Assembly: GCA_001632425.1 (NCBI GenBank)
Contig: KV425659.1
Location: 18,546 to 82,545 of the forward strand
DNA length: 64,000 nt
Direction: 5' to 3'
DNA from: Neolentinus lepideus HHB14362 ss-1
Taxonomy: Eukaryota; Basidiomycota; Agaricomycetes; Gloeophyllales; Gloeophyllaceae
Part shown: positions 57,082-64,000 of the stretch, in pieces
How the letters are laid out: every line of letters begins with the position of its first letter
Numbering within the stretch: the stretch's first letter is position 1
Translations under genes and position numbers: made by a program
Notes under the pieces: model-generated
The model's database searches: none
What the model was told of the DNA's origin: nothing
What the model saw: the letters and a program-made list of their open reading frames with translations, nothing else

Positions 57082-58922
57082 TTAATCATCCGCGGCCAGT
57101 GCGTCCTCATCGCCATGGTCGTCGAGCTCTTCCATGTGATGGACTTGGTCGTCACCGACATCTGTGAAGTCGTCAGGTAGCGGAATTGTTTTGCGCGCTA
57201 GATAGGGAATAACACGAAAGGCCGCTGTAGGTCTGTCGAATAGAGTACCGTCCAGTTCTGCGAGGATGTAGGCACTGCCGCGATTGCGCGACACAACAAT
57301 AAGAGGTCCGAGATAGCGTGGGCGCATCTTGCGGTTCAGCGACTTTTCGATGGCGGTATTGTGCATGAGTACTAGGTCGCCTTGTTTGAAGTCGAAATCG
57401 CGTATCGTATGCATGTGTTCTTTTTTGAATCGCTTTGCTGCTTCTACGCGATGTTGGAGAACGCGGTGATGGAGGCGCTCGACTTGTTCGTCCTGTTTCT
57501 GTAGCGCGATAGCGCGTCGCGCTATGAGGTCGGTAGTGGATAGGATGGAATCGGGTGGTGGTTGGAGGTAGGTCACTTCGACGATATCGAGAGGAATGAG
57601 GGGGTGTGCGCCGGTGACCGCGAAGTAGGGCAAACATCCCATGCGTCGCCTGATTGTGATGCGCTCTGACCAGATGACCAAATGGAATACTTGCGACCAC
57701 TTCTTAGAGTCACCATCTGCCGCCTTGAATAGCGCCTGGCGCACGTCGAAGTGGGGGCGCTCCACCACACCATTTGCCCTTGAGTTGTAACCGCTAATCC
57801 GGATGTGTCGTATTCCGAACTTCTTGCTCAAATATTCCATAGCCGTGATGAAGGGCTTGCCGTTGTCCGTGACTATTTCTGCAAGTCCGCCCCATCTACA
57901 GAGAATGTCTTCATAGATCCAATCGCCTATTGATTGCGCATTCTCTGATCGCAACTTCTTGGCTTCTGGATAGAATGTCAAGACGCATTGTGCTTGGATG
58001 ATGTAATGAAAACTGCCTGAGACTGGAAGGTGCATGGTGTCAATATGGACTTTGGAGAATAGTGGCGCCGGAGTAGCGACGGTGGGTGGGATGAGCACTA
58101 GTCGGGATTGTCGCGTCTGGCATAGGTGGCAACTCTTGACATACCACGCGGCATCTTGGACACAGAACGGCCACCAGAATCATTCAAGTAGTAGCGCTTT
58201 GGTCGTGTAGATACCGCGGTGGCCTACACGATCATGGCAGGCACGGAGGGCCTCAAGTCGCACTTCGCCTAAGAGAACCAGCTGGTGCGCGCCTTGCACA
58301 TCCTTCTTCCAAAGTTTACCTCCACTAACAAAGAACTGCATCGCATACTTGACGAAGCTGGTGTACTTGTCTTCCGCTATTTCATCTGGCCTGGTTAGCA
58401 TCTCGAACCAGTCAAGTAGAAGCGCTAATCGCTGGTCAAGTCGCCGCGCGCTATCCGTTCTTGGGAAGTCTGCGTAGGTAAGGCGCACCGTGTCGCTATC
58501 GGCGTTTGACTGTTCGTCAGCTTCTTCTACAAGGTCTTGCGCGAATACCGCTAGGTTTGAGGGTGATTCGAGATAGGCAACGGGGTTGATGAAGTGGACG
58601 AAGCTGTGAAGACAGTCTATCCAGTCGTCAAACTCGGTGTCTTCATCCTGCAGCGGGTCATCTGGTTGGGGCGGACGACGCGACAAACCATCGGGTCCGT
58701 GCTTTACTCCTGGCACATGAACGAGTTTGAAGTGGAACGTAAGGATGGAGACAATCCACCGATTGATGCTAGCGGACAGTGCTATGTCGGGGTTCTGTAG
58801 CATGCCCTTGATATATCGCGCGTCGACTTCAATGACTAGATTTCGGACGCCAAGCAGGTAGAGACGTAGTGCGCATAGACTCCTGAATAGACCGTAGATC
58901 TCGAGCTTTGGCTGTGAGAAGC
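57082..58922 (-). pseudogene. Gypsy pol fragment: RNase H tail and integrase
   Basis: The minus strand reads FSQPKLEIYGLFRSLCALRL, VIEVDARYIKGML and HVPGVKHGPDGLSRR (RNase H end of a Gypsy pol), then CHDRVGHRGIY and SCHLCQ (the HHCC integrase zinc site). The integrase core follows with catalytic acidic residues in VHIDTMHLP, IVTDNGKPF and NGVVERPHFDV, and a C-terminal domain with QGDLVLMHN and RPRYLGPLIVV. One TGA at 58180-58182 splits the frame before FWWPF, and the upstream pol (protease, reverse transcriptase) is missing. It lies antisense to LTR 1 and LTR 2. Confidence 0.9.
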
Positions 58923-58927
58923 GGTGA

Positions 58928-58995
58928 TACACCCTATGTGTCTCTAGACTCGGAAAACACATTTTCGGCACTTTTGCGCTATTTCCCACGCTATG
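58928..58995 (+). repeat. Second copy of the pre-LTR segment
   Basis: Matches 53179-53247 with a few substitutions (ACCCTATGTGTCTCTAG, TTTTCGGCACTTTTGC). It begins exactly where RNase H homology ends. No LTR follows. Confidence 0.8.
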
Positions 58996-59901
58996 TGCGA
59001 TAGCGCTAGGGCTCCCGGTCTGGTGGTGCAAGCAATATTCGAGTTTTTTATTGATTTTTTCAGCTATTTCCTGCACTCCTCGACAGTTCGATCTTGTTCA
59101 GCAGGCGCTCTGCTGCATTATGTAAGCAAGCGCACCCATCTCGACAATAGCGGCGGTGCCGTGGTATCCTTCCAACAAGTGGCATAGTGCGGCAGTGTTG
59201 CACTGCTTCAGCTGCGTCCGGCAGTGTGGTCTCTATCAAGCTCAAGTCATTCCGAGGCTGTGCGTGCGTTGCGGACACCTGTGCAGCCTCCACCTGGAGC
59301 AATAGCGCTTTTTGATGCGATGCTGTGCACTTTCCCACACTTCTTTCGGTATGCGGTGGCCTGTGCATATGGACACTGTAGCTTATGGAGATTGTTCCCC
59401 TGTCTGAGGTTTGAGATAGATCGGTTTCAGGAGTAGTTTCATTTTGTTAGCATATGGCTCTTGGTTCATCTGTTTTCCCAGTAGAGTACTTTAGTTGGAC
59501 CTCCTGTAGGCAGACAAAAAAGGCAACAGACAACCCAGTCAGTCCTCCCTGCGCAATCTAGTGTTCCCATCTCATTCCTGCGTCTATCTCTGAGCTTCCT
59601 GCATCTTGCATCCTTCCTCCGATCCCTGCGTCGCTATCTCTCTGCCTACGATAAGAGCGCCGAGTCGCTATCATCACTATACGTTGCTATACGTCGCTAG
59701 TTGCTACATCGCTATCTCGCCAACTGCTAATAGGCGCACTGAGTCGCACCTTGTCACTTTTCGATTGTGTTCTATTTTTAGCCTCCCATCGCTATTCCAT
59801 CACCATCCTTCTGCGTCCCACGTTGCATCGCAGTTTCTTTTGGTTTTTTTCATATATGTCGCATTTGTGGTTTGCGGTCTCGGCCCTATCCTTCCATTTA
59901 C
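58996..59901. other. Repeat-derived spacer, nothing recognised
   Basis: GCGCTAT-rich sequence near 59600-59760 resembles LTR-type sequence in composition but does not align with the three LTRs. No gene. Confidence 0.4.
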
Positions 59902-60003
59902 TCCCTCTGAACTATCTATTACCCTTCGTTACCCCGGGCCTCGCAGCCATCTGACACCAAGGGCTTTGGTGTTTGCTTTGTGGTTGTGTCTACCCTTTAG
60001 GTC
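59902..60003 (-). repeat. LTR fragment (about 100 bp) in minus orientation
   Basis: GTTACCCCGGGCCTCGCAGC, GACACCAAGGGCTTTGG and GTTTGCTTTGTGG match LTR 3 near 62575-62650 (LTR bases about 30-135 in its own orientation). It abuts the gag remnant through a T-run, so it is probably the rest of that element's 3' LTR. Confidence 0.8.
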
Positions 60004-61395
60004 TTTTTTTGCGCATGATACGCCGGCTCCTTAGAGCGCGCTTGCTCTGCTTCTGCTACTTTCTCCTGTGACATATCGAAACGGACAGTTTTGGGCGCAG
60101 GTTGACGAGGGCGATTGATGTCGCAAGCTTGGGTGTACAGATGGATGGGTGCGTTTGGCATGTGAGGCGGCAGATCGTGCCGTTTGCTGGGTGTTGAGGG
60201 TCCTGGTGCAGGCACGGTTGTTTTCCCAGGTACCGCCGGTGCAGAGGGAGTCGCGTTGATAGGTAGCGCGGGTGCCTTGCCTTTGTCTGGGTGAGGCGGG
60301 ACCTGTATGCCGTCGAAGGTCGGGTGCTTTCTGAGAGCGAATAGCTTCTTCTCTAGCGATTCGATGCGCTCATTGACGTCTAATTGGAATATGTCACGAG
60401 GGGCGCCAACTGTCTTGACGTCCTTGTAGGGTTGCGCCTATGCCACTCCATAATCCTTTCGCGCATATTTGCGCCCGGGAGATTCTGTGGCACCATTATT
60501 CCCGATGGTAGCACCACCTTTCCTTCTATGTTCCTCATCACTCATCCCACTCGCTGGTCTTCATCAACCTTGGGGCAGTGCCATATGGAGTGATCGTTTG
60601 CGCCGCAATAGTGGCACTGGTAGGGCGCTGTAGGCATCGCACGTGCTGGTGCGCTACTCACAGCCATCGTGCTTCCCTGTGCCATTGCCGCTAATGTAGG
60701 TGCAAGCGACTGGGAGACTGCCTTTGTGATTATGTCGACTAGCGACGTATACTCCTCTACCTTGACCTTTCCTTCAGGGGTCTCTGCCTTTGCTTCCATT
60801 ATTGTGGTAGTGGGTGTCCCAGCAAGAAAGAACGATGCAGCCTCGAATACTGAAGCGACGCCGTAAGGAGTATCCGCCGCTTGCTCTGGGTTCTTAATCT
60901 GGAGGCGCGTGTACACCTTGGCTCACAAGTCTTGGCTGAAGGTGTGCTGGAAAGCGTGGTTCTGCTCGCGCTCTGAGATAAGGTCTCTGCGACGGAGGAA
61001 TCGTGTGATGAGGAGGAACTCGCGATAGAATGTTGATAGGTCCGCTAAGTTGTGGATACCAATGCGTACGCGCTCCCCAACCAGTCTATCCATGTCACCC
61101 ACAGAATAGCGCTGGTCTTCGTGCACTGCTGGGTATAGCATTTTGAGCGCCATGACGAACTCCTCATATGTCTCGGCTGCATCCTCGTATTCTGGCAACC
61201 CTTTCCACACTCTTCGTGCATTGGCACATATTTGATGGCAGCGTGCTTCTTGACTGCTTCATTCGTGATGAGGGTGGGGTGCGCTTTGAAGAGATCCTCT
61301 AGATCCTCCAAGTAGCATAGTAGCGATCATGGGTTTTCGGGATCGAATACGGGCGCTGCCTTGTCGCGACGCGATGGGAGAGCTTTGATGTTGAT
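60004..61395 (-). pseudogene. Gypsy gag remnant
   Basis: From the minus strand: ALPSRRDKAAPVFDPENP, then LEDLEDLFKAHPTLI, VWKGLPEYEDAAETYEEFV, LLITRFLRRRDLISEREQN and a zinc knuckle CHYCGANDHSIWHC (C-x2-C-x4-H-x4-C), all typical of Agaricomycete Gypsy gag. Breaks: TGA at 61327-61329, a one-base frameshift near 61205-61215, TGA at 60923-60925 and a further stop just after the zinc knuckle. Protease and the rest of pol are missing, and the 3' end joins the LTR fragment. It follows LTR 3 in the correct 5'-LTR to gag order. Confidence 0.85.
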
Positions 61396-61565
61396 AGGCC
61401 CCGTTGGCTTCTGACCCCAGAAAACACGATTTAGGGTGATTCCGCGTGCTTCGTGGGAACGGCGACTTAGCGACTCAATAGCGCACTGTCGGAACTCTGC
61501 GCACTAGCGACAAGGCTCTCGGCTCCTCGGCGCACTTAGGATGGCTCCTCGGTAGCTCGGACGGT

Positions 61566-62685
61566 TGAACATCATTCAGTCGAGTCATCGGCATTTCGGC
61601 ATGCATCAGCCGGCATTGTTACTGCAGTCCGAACCAAGGTGGTGTCTCAGGGTGCCTTTCCATATGGCGTACAGCCCGCCGTTGCTTCAGATCAGCGCTA
61701 GTTCTATTGGCGCGACTTTCCTTATGCATGCAGTGCACATCGACACATGGCGCAACTACGGCTATCACGACACTGCCGCACCGCAGAGCGGCCCCGCCCT
61801 TTATCCCTCTTTCAGCAGGATCGCGCTAGCGTCGGCAGCATAGCCCGCCCACGGATCATCGAAGAGGTGCGCTCTAACGCAAAGTCAAGATGCACCCGAC
61901 TGGCTCCCATCCGCGGAATGCCACACGTGCTAGAGTTGGTCACACAGGGTACTGGTCGAAGAGTGCATGTGGATTAGGAGCAAGGCAGTACAAGTCATAT
62001 GGAGGTCAGGCTGAGCAGAGGCACAACTCGCGGTAGTAGGTAGATAGGATCGGACACAGAGTAGTCGCTCTCATGTATTTAAGCCATTACTCTACTGTTT
62101 GTACAACAAGTTATCTTCACCACACTCCTCAGATTACAGTCTCGCGTCAGAGTTTTCTTCTAAGTCCGTCTTGCGACTCGCGTTTAGGTACTCTTGCATA
62201 CCTCCGACTTCACCCAGAGATAGCGACAGAGCACACCAGCGTAGCATCGCTGATCGTAAGCAATCCCTTACAAGTCCCTCTCTTAGACAGCCTCGTGTGC
62301 TGTAGCGTAGTACTAACTAGAGTCTATATACATCCGAGTTAGAGATAGCGACCACAAGTAGCACTCCCCTATAGAGCACCGAAGACCATACAGCACCAAG
62401 CAGGAAGAGTTTCATATAGCGCCTACACAGTGCCATGCACATAGCACTACATAGCGCATAGCATCACTCTCTATCCTCAGACTGCCGCCGAGTAGTGACT
62501 TGGCACCAAACTCCCTTTAGCCCCAACTATATGTCTCACCTACACCCATCCCCTCCGAACTATATTACCCTTCATTACCCCGGGCCCCGCAGCCATTGAC
62601 ACCAAGGGCTTTGGTGTTTGCTTTATGGTTGTGTCTAGCTTTAGGTCTCATTTCCACGGGTTTCATCATGTGTCTGTGCATATCA
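61566..62685 (-). repeat. LTR 3 of the same Gypsy family (1120 bp), opposite orientation
   Basis: Read on the minus strand it begins TGATATGCACAGACACATGA and ends TGAATGATGTTCA, and it aligns with LTRs 1 and 2 end to end. On that strand it is followed by the shared leader (CCGTCCGAGCTACCGAGG) and then gag. A plus-strand frame of 92 codons (61565-61843) runs antisense through its 3' end. Confidence 0.9.
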
Positions 62686-63293
62686 GCGCATCAGGCCTAT
62701 CTGTGGATGACTCGTGGACAGGGCCACGTGGAATGTATCTGCTCAACGCGCATGGATGGCAGAGGTCGACGAGTATCCTATGCCGATGACCGAGATGGTA
62801 TCAGGTCATCGGACTCAGCGGGGCCGATGGGTAGTAACACACAGTACACCATCAAGGCAGCTCACTACCCATGTTGTAGCAAGCATCGCAAAGGCACATG
62901 GGAGACTGCTGATCCCTCGATGGATGTAGTAGAGGCCTATCCTTCACCTAATGCTGTAGTATTAATGTATTACATGTCTAATATTTTAACAAACCCTTAT
63001 GCAATACCCAGTAATGTTTTAAGTGTAATGTATTAATGCCCCGGGCTGCACCATACATTGCCCCGGAACCCAGGCTGGGTTTGAATTGGACTGCCCGGCA
63101 CCCAGGCATCAAGATCTCAATCGGGTTTGGATGTCAAGTGTGGGAAAAAGGCTGCTATATTGGTGATAATAGCCTAGGACCTTGGTTCTGGCCCAGAAAA
63201 ATCGGAATAAATCAGAATATATTCCTGGACCCATTTGGGAACTCTTCAAGACTAAAAATAGATTGATATATAAATAGAATGCTGCAGAATGGG
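62686..63293. other. Right flank of LTR 3, nothing recognised
   Basis: No gene supported. A frame at 62714-62929 has no motif. The stretch 63036-63266 is a Gly/Trp-containing frame with no match I know. Confidence 0.4.
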
Positions 63294-63521
63294 ATTCAGC
63301 TGCCCATATAAATTCGTAAAAAATGCCTAAAAATGCGGAAAAAAGCAGGGTAGCTCCTGGGACCTGATGGAGTCAGATGGCATCATGATACTATGTAATC
63401 CTCTCATGATGTCCATTCAGCTGCTCATATAAAACCGGAAAAAATGCCTAAAAATGCGGAAAAAATCAGGATAGTTGTTAGGACCCCTTGGGCCCGGATG
63501 CCATCATGATATTATGTAATC
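63294..63521. repeat. Tandem duplication, two units with about 121-bp period
   Basis: Units begin ATTCAGCTGCCCATATAAA and ATTCAGCTGCTCATATAAA, share AATGCCTAAAAATGCGGAA and end CATCATGATAxTATGTAATC. They differ at several positions, so the duplication is not recent. Confidence 0.8.
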
Positions 63522-64000
63522 AACTACCTGATATGAACAACATTTGATGTTATACACCTCTGGAACCCATTTTTCAGCCTCTTTCCACTGGTCTGGTCCA
63601 TTTCTCTATCTGGATGAGATTTGTCAGGGTTGCAGCACCTCAGCCATTAGAGCTATAGATATGGGACTTGTCCCATCCATTTATATCAGCTACCAGCTAT
63701 CTATTGGTACCCAAAACTACCCAAAACATTTTTTCATGCACCATGTTTGAAACATTTTTTCGTGTTTTCCCACACTAATACCCACCCCTGCAATCTGCCT
63801 TTTTGGGAATGGAGTCACTCAATATATGGCTACAGGTTTGCTTAAGACACTGAGAGATCCTGATGAGCAGGTGGCTACTTACCGCTTTTGGGTAGTACCC
63901 CTCCTGCAGCCTCTCCCCAGCTACCGCTTTTGGTTCTGGTGGTTAATATCACTCCTTCCTAGTGTATACTAGTGTATCAGAGTATACTGACTGAGTCTGG
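63522..64000. other. Window end, nothing recognised
   Basis: A repeated ACCGCTTTTGG block (63881 and 63921) and simple AGTGTAT motifs at the end. No gene. Confidence 0.4.

Noticed and set aside
53253..62685. LTR 2 and LTR 3 as the two ends of one full-length Gypsy element
   Set aside because: They are in opposite orientations, whereas LTRs of one element must be direct repeats. The gag is explained by LTR 3 alone, with an LTR fragment at 59902-60003 as its other end.
1..64000. CRISPR arrays, bacterial operons, tRNA or rRNA genes
   Set aside because: The organism is eukaryotic. No regular spacer arrays were seen, and no cloverleaf with convincing A and B boxes was found by eye.

Overview
The window is nuclear DNA from a filamentous basidiomycete, most likely an Agaricomycete and possibly a polypore. 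The reasons are dense short GT-AG introns (about 40-100 bp), a DUF6593-type gene family, traces of fungal FunK1 and SRPK-like kinases, and nested Gypsy (Ty3) LTR retrotransposons. There is one assembly gap (25877-26293). I reconstructed exons by eye from reading frames, splice sites and recalled family motifs, with no database search.

Left part (1-13.7 kb): a tandem pair of paralogous multi-exon genes of unrecognised function, each ending in a chromodomain-like module (298-2569 and 6223-8035), with a 165-bp tandem repeat between them. After these come a broken amino-acid permease (8754-10330, minus), a kinase relic (11.5-12.3 kb) and an inverted, truncated copy of the D-lactate dehydrogenase 5' region (13.0-13.75 kb).

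Housekeeping block (14.2-25.1 kb): dihydroxyacetone kinase (+) converges on SEC61 alpha (-). Next is a 12-exon ATG7 (+), followed by an intact DUF6593-like gene that belongs to a local tandem array. The array holds a second, scrambled gene copy, and an element with terminal inverted repeats (25731-26563, carrying the N gap) sits between the two copies.

Middle block (28.6-46.7 kb): a third copy of the D-lactate dehydrogenase promoter region, a ten-exon TDT/SLAC1-type transporter (-) with a 12-nt exon, an F-box-like gene, a truncated SDR pseudogene, the intact D-lactate dehydrogenase (+) converging on an intact SDR (-), a Mn/Fe superoxide dismutase (-) without a mitochondrial presequence, and an SRPK-like kinase pseudogene.

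Right part (47-64 kb) is transposon territory. It has a fold-back element with arms of about 235 bp, then three LTRs of about 1.12 kb from one Gypsy family. Two are in the plus orientation and flank or precede a spliced, non-gag/pol ORF present in two copies. The third, in minus orientation, precedes a broken gag. A ribonuclease H-integrase fragment lies antisense to the plus-oriented LTRs. A separate 522-bp solo LTR with a perfect 5-bp target duplication is inserted at the edge of the first LTR. The most unusual material is this LTR family carrying a spliced foreign ORF, and the chromo-like tandem gene pair in which every intron is phase 0.
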